A stretch of DNA of 64,000 bases from Paenibacillus donghaensis. Its GTDB lineage: Bacteria; Bacillota; Bacilli; Paenibacillales; Paenibacillaceae. Where the stretch lies: the NCBI RefSeq assembly GCF_002192415.1, contig NZ_CP021780.1, forward strand, positions 3,472,001 through 3,536,000, read 5' to 3'. The notes under the pieces were generated by a model. The model was not told the DNA's origin. It made no database searches and was given only the letters and a program-made list of their open reading frames with translations. The translations under genes were made by a program, and so were the position numbers. Shown here piece after piece: positions 47,946-56,437 of the stretch. Numbering within the stretch: position 1 is the first letter of the stretch; each line of letters opens with the position of its first letter.

Positions 47946-47989
47946 GTTCATGCCTCCTTTAGAGGGGCCGTAGCCCCTAACATTATTCA

Positions 47990-48259
47990 TTAACATTCGG
48001 AAACTTCAATCCATACGTTCCCTCGCGGGGTGTAATTTGCCAAAGCGAGAGCTTTCGCTCTGTCTCCCCGGAAAAAGGCTGTTAGTTCTGGAAGGCTCTC
48101 ATCTACACGGCTCTCTGTATTTGCGATCCTTTCGTTTGCAATTGCAATTTGCCGATCCGCTAAAAACTCGCCGATTTCTTGCCGCAACTCGTCTGGCGTG
48201 ACAAGCCTGTGCGGCTCGCCTTTGTTAGCTTGGAAATAGATTTCTGTCTTGTAATTCAT
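47990..48259 (-). CDS. Hypothetical phage protein
   Basis: An 89-residue protein, ATG 48259 behind GAGGAGGTTTTGAAG; EIYFQANKGEPHRLVTPDELRQEIGEFLADRQIA. Function unknown. Confidence 0.58.
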   Translation of the reverse strand: MNYKTEIYFQANKGEPHRLVTPDELRQEIGEFLADRQIAIANERIANTESRVDESLPELTAFFRGDRAKALALANYTPRGNVWIEVSEC

Positions 48260-48299
48260 CTTCAAAACCTCCTCGTATAGTGGTGGGGCCGTAGCCCCG

Positions 48300-48557
48300 T
48301 TATCCGCCCCAACCTTTTTGAAGGTCATAACGTTCCTTAAATTGTTTTTTCACCTCAGACACTCCACCTTCTTTCTCGATTTCGTCCCAAGTTAGGGTGA
48401 CGTCTTCAATGACTTTTTGTTCTAATTTTGCGAACCCGTCTGCCTGTATCACATCAAACATAGCCCTTACGATGTATCTATTTCTGTGTCTCAGTCCGTC
48501 TACCTCGACGTCTAAAGTATTTCTGATAAAATGCTCGCTTGCCTGTAATTGATTCAT
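48300..48557 (-). CDS. Hypothetical phage protein, first of leftward cluster
   Basis: An 85-residue charged helical protein. It is the first gene after the leftward promoter at 48631-48659. Function unknown. Confidence 0.58.
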   Translation of the reverse strand: MNQLQASEHFIRNTLDVEVDGLRHRNRYIVRAMFDVIQADGFAKLEQKVIEDVTLTWDEIEKEGGVSEVKKQFKERYDLQKGWGG

Positions 48558-48630
48558 CCTTATCCCTCCCGCGTATGCCCGCCAGCTAAATAATCACTAT
48601 GTTGACGTTTTTGATCATCTTCATATCCAT

Positions 48631-48659
48631 AATATATAGCATAATAATTACATAGTCAA
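48631..48659 (-). promoter_or_regulatory. Leftward promoter
   Basis: -35 TTGACT (48654-48659), 17-nt spacer, -10 TATATT (48631-48636) on the minus strand, driving the 48.6-42 kb cluster and possibly the late genes. Confidence 0.65.
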
Positions 48660-48676
48660 CTATAATGATTATCTTC

Positions 48677-48706
48677 TTGATTATTTTAATCGGTATCATT
48701 ATGATA
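48677..48706 (+). promoter_or_regulatory. Promoter and operator of HTH-integrase operon
   Basis: -35 TTGATT (48677-48682), 17-nt spacer, -10 TATGAT (48700-48705). The palindrome TATCATTATGATA (48694-48706) overlaps the -10 box, a likely autoregulatory operator for the HTH protein. Confidence 0.68.
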
Positions 48707-48729
48707 ATAAGCATTAGGAGAGTGATTTT

Positions 48730-48951
48730 ATGATTGAGAACAAATTAAGCGAGGTTATGGGACGAAAGCGTCTTAAAATCTCCGATGTCATTGAAATGAC
48801 GGGATTGGCACGCAATACGATTGCTGATCTCTATCATGGTCGGGCCAAGCGCGTAGACCTGGAAACACTGGATAAGCTATGCAAGGCACTAGAATGCGAG
48901 AGTTTAAGCGAGATCGTGGAGTTCAGGCAGGAGGTCGATTACAAGTTATGA
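48730..48951 (+). CDS. Cro/CI-family HTH regulator upstream of integrase
   Basis: A 73-residue HTH protein (KISDVIEMTGLARNTIADLYHGRAKRVDLETLDKLCKAL). Its stop overlaps the integrase start as ATGA, so integrase translation depends on it. It probably represses its own operon, limiting integrase, and perhaps the divergent promoter. Confidence 0.85.
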   Translation: MIENKLSEVMGRKRLKISDVIEMTGLARNTIADLYHGRAKRVDLETLDKLCKALECESLSEIVEFRQEVDYKL

Positions 48952-50393
48952 GCAAGCGTATCGCGCTTTATATCCGTGTAAGTACCGATGAGCAGGCTAT
49001 AAAGGGAAATTCTCTTAACGAGCAAGAAGAACGACTTCGTGCATATTGTCATGCCATGGAACTTGAAGGAGAGATCGAAACCTTTATAGACGATGGATAT
49101 TCAGCTGGCAGTATGAAAAGACCGGCACTTACCAGAATGTTAAAGCTGGCCCGAAATAAGGAACTGAGCATGGTAGTCATTACAAAGATTGATCGCCTCT
49201 GCAGAAACCTCAAGGACCTTCTAACATTAGTGGATGAACTGGACGAGATACAGTGTGGATTTGCTTCTGCAGGGGAACGTTTTGATACATCAACTGCTGC
49301 AGGCCGAATGGTTTTGCAAATACTTGGAGCTTTCGCGGAATTCGAACGCGGAAGAAATCGGGAACGTGTACGAGAAAACATGATGTCCATTGTTACCAAT
49401 ACAGACAAAGCAGTCTCCCGTCCATGCTTCGGATATAATGTGAATGACTCAAAGTATATAATAAACGAGGAAGAAGCAGAGATCGTACGTAAAATGGTGG
49501 AATGGATGCTTCAAGGTGAAGGTGCTCACAAGGTTATGAGAAGGCTGAATGATATGGGCGTGAAGACCAAGGATGGTAAGTCCTTCACCCAACTCTCGGT
49601 GGGCAAGCTAATGAAAAGAGAAACCATAGCGGGTATGTTTGTCTACAATCGCGGATATACACTTCGCGGGAAGAGTCTTATACGCCCTAAAGAGGAATGG
49701 ATTGTGATTGAAGAACATCATGAGCCCATTATTGATATTGATACTTTCAAACGCCTACAGATTGCAATCGAAGCTAGGAGAACAAGCGGAAAGCAAGCGG
49801 ATAATGAACGATGGTTACTTACAGGCATAGTCAAATGCACACACTGTGGGCGTCCTATGTTCGGACGTTACAAAAAAAAGCCAAGCGGAAGAGAATACTT
49901 TCATTACGTCTGCTCAAGTTACATGAAACGAGCAGAGTGTTTCCATCACTTTATTGATAGAGATCTCCTAGAAAACACTGTTCTTGACCACATAAACGAA
50001 TCAGATAAATTCAGCGTAAAAAGCGAAGAAATAGTTTCGACTGAAGATTCGGACGTGATTAGCATCTCGCATTTAAAGAATGCTCTTAAAAGACTGGACA
50101 ATAAAATGCAAAGGCAAATTGAATTATTCGAAGACAGCGAAATTAATAAAGATGATTTTAGAAGAGCACGGGATCGAATTCAAAGTGAGCGACTTGTAAT
50201 TGAAGAACAACTTAAATATGCTGAAGCAGGGACAAGGGATGCATTGGAAAAGGACTTTATTAGACGTGTTGGTTCACTAAAAAATGAACTATCATCACGT
50301 AATCGAGGTGAACAGAAAAACGCTATCCGCCAGCTTGTCAAAACAGTGGAAGTTACAAATGCGTCTTCGATTCACATAGAAGTTCGTCTGTAA
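48948..50393 (+). CDS. int: Large serine integrase
   Basis: A 481-residue serine recombinase; ATG 48948 behind CAGGAGG. Catalytic Ser12 in YIRVSTDEQ, the resolvase core to about residue 150 (KIDRLCRN, FAEFERGRNRERVRENM), recombinase domain 165-275 (GVKTKDGKSFTQLSVGKLM), zinc ribbon (CTHCGRPMFGR...CSSYMKRAECFHHF), and C-terminal coiled coil (LKRLDNKMQRQIELFED). It integrates phage DNA at the adjacent site in the host lipoprotein gene; excision would need a separate directionality factor, not identified. Confidence 0.93.
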   Translation: MSKRIALYIRVSTDEQAIKGNSLNEQEERLRAYCHAMELEGEIETFIDDGYSAGSMKRPALTRMLKLARNKELSMVVITKIDRLCRNLKDLLTLVDELDEIQCGFASAGERFDTSTAAGRMVLQILGAFAEFERGRNRERVRENMMSIVTNTDKAVSRPCFGYNVNDSKYIINEEEAEIVRKMVEWMLQGEGAHKVMRRLNDMGVKTKDGKSFTQLSVGKLMKRETIAGMFVYNRGYTLRGKSLIRPKEEWIVIEEHHEPIIDIDTFKRLQIAIEARRTSGKQADNERWLLTGIVKCTHCGRPMFGRYKKKPSGREYFHYVCSSYMKRAECFHHFIDRDLLENTVLDHINESDKFSVKSEEIVSTEDSDVISISHLKNALKRLDNKMQRQIELFEDSEINKDDFRRARDRIQSERLVIEEQLKYAEAGTRDALEKDFIRRVGSLKNELSSRNRGEQKNAIRQLVKTVEVTNASSIHIEVRL

Positions 50394-50853
50394 CCCGCAT
50401 TATATAAGGTACTTCTAAAGTTACCTTTGGCTGGCCAAGGAAGGTTGATCCCTTCACCTCATCCCAGCTGAATGAATCCTTGGGCTCCCGTGCGAAGAGA
50501 AAAGTTCCGTCTCGCTGTGTCAGCTGGGCGAAATTAATGACCGGATCATCTGCGCCCTGCTGGTAGACATATATAGAGGTTTCAGAACCCACAAGTGCCA
50601 CATCAATTGCCCCCGAGAGCAGTGCGGTCATTGTTTTGTCACCGCCGGGAATCGTCTGCAGCTCCACATCCAGGCCCTCATCCTTAAAGAAACCTTGCGA
50701 AAGCGCAACATACTCGGGCGCATAAAAGACAGAGCGGGTCACCTCGCCGATCTTCACCTTCACCCCCGCAGAATCCCCGCCGCAGCCGGCAAGCATAGAA
50801 CAACATAAAGCAAAAACCATCAGCGGCAGCAACAGCTTTTTCCTGAATTTCAT
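50353..50853 (-). pseudogene. ABC-transporter substrate-binding lipoprotein, split by prophage
   Basis: The first 141 residues of an NMT1/SsuA-type solute-binding lipoprotein: signal peptide with lipobox (LAGC), IGEVTRSVFYAPEYVALSQGFF, GGDKTMTALLSGAIDVALVG. After SWDEVKGSTFLGQ the frame enters phage DNA and adds 25 unrelated residues before the stop. Family members normally run over 300 residues, so the rest should lie at the other prophage end. Solute type (nitrate, sulfonate, taurine or thiamine-precursor) is not determined. Confidence 0.85.
50405..50440. other. Prophage attachment site junction (attR/attL)
   Basis: 12 nt after the integrase stop, the imperfect inverted repeat AAGGTAC-N7-GTTACCTT (50407-50428 region) is followed by the sequence at which host lipoprotein coding begins (codon for Gln in STFLGQ at 50431-50433). 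The crossover lies near 50428-50440; the exact core needs the other junction. Confidence 0.7.
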
Positions 50854-50962
50854 TTCTCATCATTCTCCTTTCTTACCGGGTCCTTGCCCTTGCTTAAGCA
50901 TATGCCGCTATCTACTAAAAGGTTAAGAAGCATCTGAGAAAACGCTTGCACAAAGGGCGGTG

Positions 50963-50994
50963 AAAAACCCCCAGACCGGAAGTGATCTGGGGGT
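50963..50994 (-). terminator. Terminator
   Basis: Minus strand: ACCCCCAGA...TCTGGGGGT followed by TTTTT, ending the 51061 gene. Confidence 0.82.
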
Positions 50995-51060
50995 GTACGG
51001 GATTCTAAGCAGCAGCATACAAGCATATTCAGAAGAGCTGGCCGGCTCTGCTCGGCTGGC

Positions 51061-51759
51061 TTACTCTGACGAAGGAACTACGGCATGTACGATCCATTCC
51101 TCCAGCGCTGCGAAGAGCTGCCCTCTGGAGATCGGTACGGCGATCATCCAGTCCTCGGAAGCCTTGCAGCTCATCCGCAACAGCCAACCGTTAGAGTGAT
51201 GACCTATGTAAGAAGCGTATTGCATCTCCCAGCCGCCGGGGGTACGGGAACAGAGCCGCAGCTCCCCTGTCTCGCTGCAGTGCTTCATAACCCTCGCCAG
51301 ACTAAAAGACTGCTCCTGATCGCCGGTGGCTGCACTCAGGCTTGCTGCCAGTTGAGGCAGAGCGCAGCTGCCGGAATGATGTCTCAGCTTCTCATAGACA
51401 CTTCTGCTCATCAGCAGCGAAGGAGACGATAACATTTCTTCCTCTGCAAGAGGCGAGCAATTAAACAAATAGGCAAATGCCCGCACAACCTCCTCAGACT
51501 TGTCCAATGTATAGCTGGGGCAGCCCGAAGTGTTCATGCAGGTGACCAGCGTTCTATCCTCATAGACTTGCAGGCATAGATCCTGCACATCCCCGGCATC
51601 AACGAATTCTATACGGCATAGCTGCCTCGCGGCTATTGCGCTCAGCAACATTTTCTTCTCATCCTTATGCAGGGCACGGCCCGGGAACAAAAAATGGGCC
51701 AAATGCAGACATTCCTTGTCCTCCACCACATCGTATCCTTCCCAAATCACCTTAATCAA
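51061..51759 (-). CDS. Hypothetical protein
   Basis: A 232-residue soluble protein with several Cys residues (Cys54-like LCRIEFVDAGDVQDLCLQ, TCMNTSGCPSYTL) and PISRGQLFAALEEWIVH near the end. Its layout resembles stand-alone Bacillales proteins of unknown function. Divergent from the 51899 gene; ends at a terminator. Confidence 0.6.
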   Translation of the reverse strand: MIKVIWEGYDVVEDKECLHLAHFLFPGRALHKDEKKMLLSAIAARQLCRIEFVDAGDVQDLCLQVYEDRTLVTCMNTSGCPSYTLDKSEEVVRAFAYLFNCSPLAEEEMLSSPSLLMSRSVYEKLRHHSGSCALPQLAASLSAATGDQEQSFSLARVMKHCSETGELRLCSRTPGGWEMQYASYIGHHSNGWLLRMSCKASEDWMIAVPISRGQLFAALEEWIVHAVVPSSE

Positions 51760-51898
51760 AAATATTTAAGGCCTTAAAGATCACTATCAAACAAAAACTA
51801 TTAATCTTTATGTTATCATAAGCTAATTTTAAGGTAAAATTAAGAAATGAGGGGTATGATCAATATCATGAAATACTTGTAGCGAGGTGATTTCAATA

Positions 51899-52138
51899 AT
51901 GAGAATGGTCATAACATTTCAGAACAAAATGGTACCTGTGTATTTTACAACAGAAAATAAACAGCCTACCCAAAAAGTGCTTCGATTGCTAAACAGCACG
52001 CTTGAGCTTAAGATTCAAAAAGGTAAAAGCGCGATTCAGAAATGTCTTAATTCTCTGATCAGTATCGAAATTAAAGGCTCTGAAGCTATATTGCACAGTT
52101 ATAGTGAAAATGATTCATTAGCGCTATCCCTCTATTAA
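51899..52138 (+). CDS. Small hypothetical protein
   Basis: A 79-residue protein; ATG at 51899 chosen because GAGGTGA lies 8 nt upstream; a GTG 12 nt earlier is also in frame. Sequence MRMVITFQNKMVPVYFTTENKQ suggests a beta strand start. It ends inside the terminator stem. Function unknown. Confidence 0.55.
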   Translation: MRMVITFQNKMVPVYFTTENKQPTQKVLRLLNSTLELKIQKGKSAIQKCLNSLISIEIKGSEAILHSYSENDSLALSLY

Positions 52139-52157
52139 TAGAGGGGTAGTTTTTTTC
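52124..52157 (+). terminator. Terminator
   Basis: Perfect 11-bp stem CTATCCCTCTA-TTAA-TAGAGGGGTAG (one G-T pair) followed by T7; the stop codon of the 51899 gene lies in it. Confidence 0.9.
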
Positions 52158-52246
52158 CCCCAAAAAAAACACACCCTCCATTCAGGAAAGCATGCTTGCT
52201 TCTATCTACTTGCTGCGATAAAATTCGATACGCCTCTGTGGCCTGT

Positions 52247-52384
52247 TCAGCTTGACTTGTAGCTGTTCTTTTCGTTGTTCTCAGCCTTCTGGACCCGAAG
52301 CTTAAACAACTTCACTAAGTTCAGCCGCGTTTTCTCCTCGTGACAGTTGTCCAATTTCTTGATAATAAAACGGTCAATGGACAT
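52247..52384 (-). CDS. Very small basic hypothetical protein
   Basis: A 45-residue frame (MSIDRFIIKKLDNCHEEKTR...VQKAENNEKNSYKSS) with a good AAGGAGCGATTGAC site; basic and helical. Too short for usual calling. Function unknown. Confidence 0.5.
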   Translation of the reverse strand: MSIDRFIIKKLDNCHEEKTRLNLVKLFKLRVQKAENNEKNSYKSS

Positions 52385-52712
52385 GTCAATCGCTCCTTAT
52401 TGGTCATTTGGAATTCCACTGCAGAGGCTCAGGAAATTATTCCCACTCCCTTGTAATCCCTATTTAACCTAGGTGAGAGTTTCTCAAACTCTTGCCATTT
52501 TGTACGCAAGCCGGTGCCGGGCAGGCACTATTTCTACATATTGACATTGCAGGCCGCAAACCTGTACGGGGGACAAACATCTGGTAGCTTTCGCAAAAGC
52601 TAGTGAATTGATGTCGAAAAAAAATATTTTTTTCGAGTAAGTTTACAAACATTAAATTAAGTGCTATGTTATTTATAGTTAATAAATATTATATATCTAA
52701 GGAGAAATCATA
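52385..52712 (+). promoter_or_regulatory. Non-coding region with azoR promoter
   Basis: A 328-nt gap. Promoter: -35 TTTACA (52642-52647), 17-nt spacer, -10 TATGTT (52665-52670). Upstream lie hairpin AGAGTTT-CTC-AAACTCT (52477-52493) and TCGAAAAAAA...TTTTTTTCGA (52614-52636), the latter just before the promoter and possibly a terminator or regulator site. I see no known riboswitch. Confidence 0.6.
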
Positions 52713-53339
52713 ATGTCTAATGTCCTCTTTATTAAAGCAAATAACCGTCCTCTTGACCAGTCCGTAAGCGTGAAGCTGTATCATGAATTCCTGGAAAGCT
52801 ATAAGCTGACCCACCCGGACGATACGATCACTGAACTGGACTTGTTCGCAGAGAACCTTCCTTATTATGATAATACATTGATTACAGGCATGTACAAAAG
52901 AGCTCAGGGTTTCGAAGCTACTGCGGAAGAATCAGCAGGTGCTGAACTGGTAAGCAAATACCTGACACAGTTTATCGAGGCTGAAAAAGTCGTGTTTGCT
53001 TTCCCGCTGTGGAACATGACTGTCCCTGCCGTACTGCATACTTACATTGACTACTTGAGCCAAGCAGGTTCAACATTCAAGTATACAGCTGAAGGCCCAA
53101 TCGGTCTGCTCGGCGGCAAAAAGGTTGTTATCCTTAACGCACGCGGCGGCGTATACTCCGAAGGCCCGGCAGCCGGTGCCGAAATGGCCGTTAACCTGAT
53201 CCAGGGTCTGCTGACTTTCTGGGGCATTACCGATATTCAGCAGGTTATTATCGAAGGGCACAATCAGCTGCCAGCACAGGCTCCGCAGATTATTGAGAGC
53301 GGCCTGGAATTAGCCAAAGCTACTGCAGCATCCTTCTAA
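52713..53339 (+). CDS. azoR: FMN-dependent NADH-azoreductase
   Basis: A 208-residue flavodoxin-fold quinone/azo reductase. Family elements: VLFIKANNRPLDQSVSVKLYHEFLES near the start (FMN phosphate), VVFAFPLWNMTVPAVLHTYIDYL, GLLGGKKVVILNARGGVYSEGP, and WGITDIQQVIIEGHNQ. It reduces quinones and azo compounds with NADH, protecting against electrophile stress. Its own promoter and strong terminator make it a single-gene unit. Confidence 0.9.
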   Translation: MSNVLFIKANNRPLDQSVSVKLYHEFLESYKLTHPDDTITELDLFAENLPYYDNTLITGMYKRAQGFEATAEESAGAELVSKYLTQFIEAEKVVFAFPLWNMTVPAVLHTYIDYLSQAGSTFKYTAEGPIGLLGGKKVVILNARGGVYSEGPAAGAEMAVNLIQGLLTFWGITDIQQVIIEGHNQLPAQAPQIIESGLELAKATAASF

Positions 53340-53356
53340 ACCAGCCTTTATATATT

Positions 53357-53399
53357 TAAACAGCCCCTCCACCCCTAACGGGTATGGAGGGGCTGTTTT
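53357..53399. terminator. Bidirectional terminator
   Basis: 13-bp arms AACAGCCCCTCCA / TGGAGGGGCTGTT with T-tract, between convergent azoR and rsgA. Confidence 0.9.
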
Positions 53400-53456
53400 G
53401 GTGTGAGGGATAAGTGACAACAGCCAATTGGCGTTAGTGCTCTACTCTACGCCAGC

Positions 53457-54566
53457 CTAGAACTCCTCGACCTGCCTGCGCCAGCTGCGGTCTCTCGGCT
53501 TCGCTGCACTGCCTTTGGCTGCTGCCGTGCTGCCCTTGCGCTTCTGCTTCTGCTTCTGCTCCTTACCGGACTGGAAGCGCAGTTCGCGCTGGGTCTTGCG
53601 GTAACTCAGCAGGCGCTGCTCGGGCAGCGTTCCATCCGCAACCGCCGCCAGCACGGCGCAGCCTTCCTCCCGTTCATGCCGGCAGTCGCTGTAGCGGCAT
53701 TCGGCCGCAAGCGCGCTGATCTCGCCGAAGGCCCGCTCCAGCCCGCCGCCATCTTCCCACAGCTGCAGCTCGCGCATTCCCGGCGTGTCGATGATAATGC
53801 CGCCATCCGGCAGGATGAACAGCTCGCGATGGGTGGTCGTGTGCCGTCCCCGGCTGTCCCCCTCCCGCACATCCTGGGTGAGCTGCACTTCCCGGCTACT
53901 GAGCCAGTTGACCAGCGTTGACTTGCCGCAGCCCGAGGAGCCGGTCAACGCTACCGTCTGCCCGGCGCCAATATAGGGCAGCAGCTGCTCGCGGCCCTGG
54001 TCCTGAAAGGCGCTGACCGCATGGATGGCCACACCCGGAGCGGCGCGCTCCATCTCCAGAATATGCTCCTCCGCATCCGGGCACAAGTCGGCTTTGGTCA
54101 GCAGAATGACCGGGCGTGCTCCGCTGTTCCAGGCCATAATCAAATAACGTTCCATCCGCCGCACATTGAAGTCGGCATTTAGCGCGCTGACCAGGAACAA
54201 GGTATCCACATTCGCGGCAATAATCTGCTCCTGGGGTACTGAGCCTGCCGCCTTGCGCGAGATCAGACTGTGCCGGGGCAGCACGCCATGAATGACGGCA
54301 CGGCTGTCTCCATCCAGAATGGCCACTGCTACCCAGTCGCCGATCGCCGGATATTGCCCGGAATCCTCCAACGTCCCCCGCAGCTTGCCGGCCAGCTCTG
54401 CCCATAGTTCACCCTGTGCGGTCATAATTTTATATTTGCTGCCGAAGTCACCAATAATTCGGGCAGGGACCAGCGACGGTTCCGGCCCATTCTTCGATGA
54501 GTTCGTCCATTCTTTCCATGTCATGCTCCAGCTTTCATTCCAGCCGTATTGTTCAACTATTAACAT
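53457..54566 (-). CDS. rsgA: Ribosome small subunit-dependent GTPase A
   Basis: A 369-residue circularly permuted GTPase. OB-fold N-terminus (ARIIGDFGSKYKIMTAQGELW), G4 LLTKADLC before G1 GSSGCGKSTLVN, then GRHTTTHRELF (G2) and IIDTPGMRELQ (G3), and a zinc knuckle CRYSDCRHEREEGC. The C-terminus has a basic Lys/Gln tail. It helps late 30S ribosome maturation. The N-terminal 15 residues are unusual for the family; GGAGG directly precedes this ATG. Confidence 0.93.
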   Translation of the reverse strand: MLIVEQYGWNESWSMTWKEWTNSSKNGPEPSLVPARIIGDFGSKYKIMTAQGELWAELAGKLRGTLEDSGQYPAIGDWVAVAILDGDSRAVIHGVLPRHSLISRKAAGSVPQEQIIAANVDTLFLVSALNADFNVRRMERYLIMAWNSGARPVILLTKADLCPDAEEHILEMERAAPGVAIHAVSAFQDQGREQLLPYIGAGQTVALTGSSGCGKSTLVNWLSSREVQLTQDVREGDSRGRHTTTHRELFILPDGGIIIDTPGMRELQLWEDGGGLERAFGEISALAAECRYSDCRHEREEGCAVLAAVADGTLPEQRLLSYRKTQRELRFQSGKEQKQKQKRKGSTAAAKGSAAKPRDRSWRRQVEEF

Positions 54567-54633
54567 TCATTTCCTCCTGTATTTAAGCTCTGATGGGTAC
54601 TCCATTTCACCATAACCAATTCCGGAAGACAGC

Positions 54634-54666
54634 AAAAAGCCGCCGGAATCCTTCCCCTCCGGCGGC
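54634..54666 (-). terminator. Terminator of short unit
   Basis: Minus strand: GCCGCCGGA...TCCGGCGGC stem followed by TTTTTGCT, 33 bp, upstream of rsgA. Confidence 0.8.
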
Positions 54667-54814
54667 AAACGCTTAGCACAAATAAGGCTGACAGGAAGTG
54701 AAATCCCCTCCTGATAAGTCCATGCCTGCGTACGCAAATAAGCCGCCGGAATCCATACGGTTCCCGGCGGCTCTGATAGAAATCATCGCACTGATTACTA
54801 GGCTGCAAGCTTAC

Positions 54815-54886
54815 TTACAAGGCAGCCGCTGTCTCCGGAAGACACGTATCTACAACAGTTACAATTCTTGCCATATAGACTGTCAT
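54815..54886 (-). CDS. Candidate 23-residue peptide
   Basis: MTVYMARIVTVVDTCLPETA-AAL with AAGGAG 10 nt upstream and a promoter 50-80 nt upstream (TTGACA, 18-nt spacer, TATGAT on the minus strand). Mildly hydrophobic. Could be a leader or signal peptide; unknown. The LPETA run resembles a sortase signal but no membrane anchor follows, so that reading is rejected. Confidence 0.42.
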   Translation of the reverse strand: MTVYMARIVTVVDTCLPETAAAL

Positions 54887-54965
54887 ATCACATCGTCTCC
54901 TTCCGAATTAAGATGCTGCTATCATAAACTGAACTGGAGGATACTGTCAACCTCCATTTCCCCGC

Positions 54966-55637
54966 TTAGAGAATTTTCTTAAGCTCCTGCAAATGGTCAA
55001 TCGTCTTCCAGGGCTGGCTGTCCAGCTCCTCGCCCCATGAATGGTTGCGGCGCAGCCACACCCCAGACATCCCGGCGCGCCCTGCTCCCCAGATATCATT
55101 GACCGGATGGTCACCGATGAACAGGGTTTCCTCCGCGCTGCTGCCCAGCCGCGCAAGCGCAAGCCGGTAGATTTCCGGCTCCGGCTTGCTGATGCCCGCT
55201 TCCCCGGAAACTACGATAGCCTTGAAGTAGCCGCGAAGGCTGAAGGCATCTATTTTGGCATATTGAATTTCCGTTCTGCCGTTGGTTACCAGTCCCAGCT
55301 CGTATCCCCGCTCACGGCAATAGTCGAGGATCTCTGCAGCATGCTGCATAAGCGCACCGTGGTTGGCATAGGTCGAGTCATAGTATTCACGGATCTGAGC
55401 GGCCGAGACGGTCTCCTTCCAGGGCAGCACCTCACTAAGCTCGGCAAAAAAACCGTCCTTGTCACGGTAGCCGTCCGCATCCCTTACGATGATGTCCTGA
55501 ATGACCGCCTCTGCAGCATCCGGCTGCAAATGTCCCAGGAAATCCTGCACAAACTTAGTGCAGAAGCTGCGGAACGTATGGTCACGGTCCAGCAAGGTAT
55601 TGTCCAGATCAAACAGCAGTGCTTTAATTTCATGCAT
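54966..55637 (-). CDS. HAD-family hydrolase (subfamily IA)
   Basis: A 223-residue phosphatase-like protein; ATG 55637 behind AAAGGGGAAA. Motif I ALLFDLDNTLLDRD, motif II VTNGRTEIQ, motif III Lys in SGEAGISKPEPEIY, motif IV FIGDHPVNDIWGA. Similar to YjjG/YfnB-type nucleotidases; substrate unknown. Confidence 0.85.
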   Translation of the reverse strand: MHEIKALLFDLDNTLLDRDHTFRSFCTKFVQDFLGHLQPDAAEAVIQDIIVRDADGYRDKDGFFAELSEVLPWKETVSAAQIREYYDSTYANHGALMQHAAEILDYCRERGYELGLVTNGRTEIQYAKIDAFSLRGYFKAIVVSGEAGISKPEPEIYRLALARLGSSAEETLFIGDHPVNDIWGAGRAGMSGVWLRRNHSWGEELDSQPWKTIDHLQELKKIL

Positions 55638-55858
55638 ACAACGTTTCCCCTTTATTCTGTCCAATTTCGAAACTTCATCAGGAACTCATTGTACTATGTC
55701 TCTATAACCGAAGAAAAGACCATTCCCAAAAAGAACCGGTTGCCGTCCTTTTAGGGACGGCAACCGGCTCTGCGTTATACTTTCTTCTATTTGGAAAAAG
55801 GAGTCGCCTCCCTCTTTCCTGATATGGTCTTCAGGTGATGCTTATCCAGCTGTCCGCT

Positions 55859-56314
55859 TTATTCAAAATGCTCGGCCCGGTGCGTCAGCATCATTTCCTC
55901 GTCGGTAATATACAGCGGAAATGGCGGCGTTTCCTTCAGATAGCTCTCTGTCGCCAGCAGACGGTAATGAACCTCAGGCAGCCAGGCATCTTCAAGCAGC
56001 GGAAGCTTGCCTGTATCGCTGATATAGTTGTCCACCGCCGACTGAACCATGTCCAGATAATACGGAACAAGCTTGTCTGCTTCCTCAAAAATCTCATACG
56101 TTTCACGGGACATATAGAATTTCTGCTGCGGCACACCGCCCAGGTAGCGCTTCAGGCGGGTCAGATCTATACTCTGGTCTTCCTTCATCAGTGCGGTACG
56201 ATTGATCGGAGCGGGCATATCTGCTTCGAATTGTCGTACAGCTTGCTTTATTTGCAGTAAAGTGACCGTTACGGGATCAGTTAGCGAATTTTTTTTGGCG
56301 CGTTTGAAGATCAT
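55859..56314 (-). CDS. Conserved hypothetical protein (DUF3939-like)
   Basis: A 151-residue helical protein with RLKRYLGGVPQQKFYMSRETYEIFEE and DKLVPYYLDMVQSAVDNYI; resembles Bacillales proteins of the DUF3939 type, an assignment from memory only. AAAGGAG precedes the start region. Confidence 0.6.
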   Translation of the reverse strand: MIFKRAKKNSLTDPVTVTLLQIKQAVRQFEADMPAPINRTALMKEDQSIDLTRLKRYLGGVPQQKFYMSRETYEIFEEADKLVPYYLDMVQSAVDNYISDTGKLPLLEDAWLPEVHYRLLATESYLKETPPFPLYITDEEMMLTHRAEHFE

Positions 56315-56437
56315 AGTGAAAGTCTCCTTTCGGCATATCTCACAAAAGTAACGCTTACAATTCCAGTTTATTCGTTTCCCGGAGTTTTAATCAGTGCAGT
56401 ACCACATCGTCACAGAACGTTATTATTTAAAAGTTTA

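Larger units (their letters stand above)
1..50430. mobile_element. Prophage (HK97-capsid siphovirus), right part; left end outside window
   Basis: Seen: continuous phage gene content from the RecET-like module at the left edge through repressor, late structural genes and a serine integrase, ending where the integrase abuts a host gene broken after the residues STFLGQ (codon ends near 50431). Early and late genes run leftward, accessory genes run both ways. No left attachment site is visible, so the element extends beyond base 1. The early, late and integration modules all look intact, with no obvious frameshifts in structural genes, so the phage may be inducible (inference). Confidence 0.93.
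54567..54965. other. Intergenic region with short transcription unit
   Basis: A 400-nt gap between rsgA and the HAD gene. It contains a minus-strand promoter, a 23-codon frame (54815-54886), a hairpin GCCGCCGG/CCGGCGGC (54742-54771) and a terminator (54634-54666). Both hairpins share GCCGCCGGA arms. Confidence 0.65.

Noticed and set aside
52385-52712. Riboswitch upstream of azoR
   Set aside because: No consensus of a known class found; the hairpins lie upstream of the proposed promoter.
54815-54886. Sortase substrate because of LPETA
   Set aside because: The peptide has no signal peptide, no membrane segment and no basic tail after the motif.
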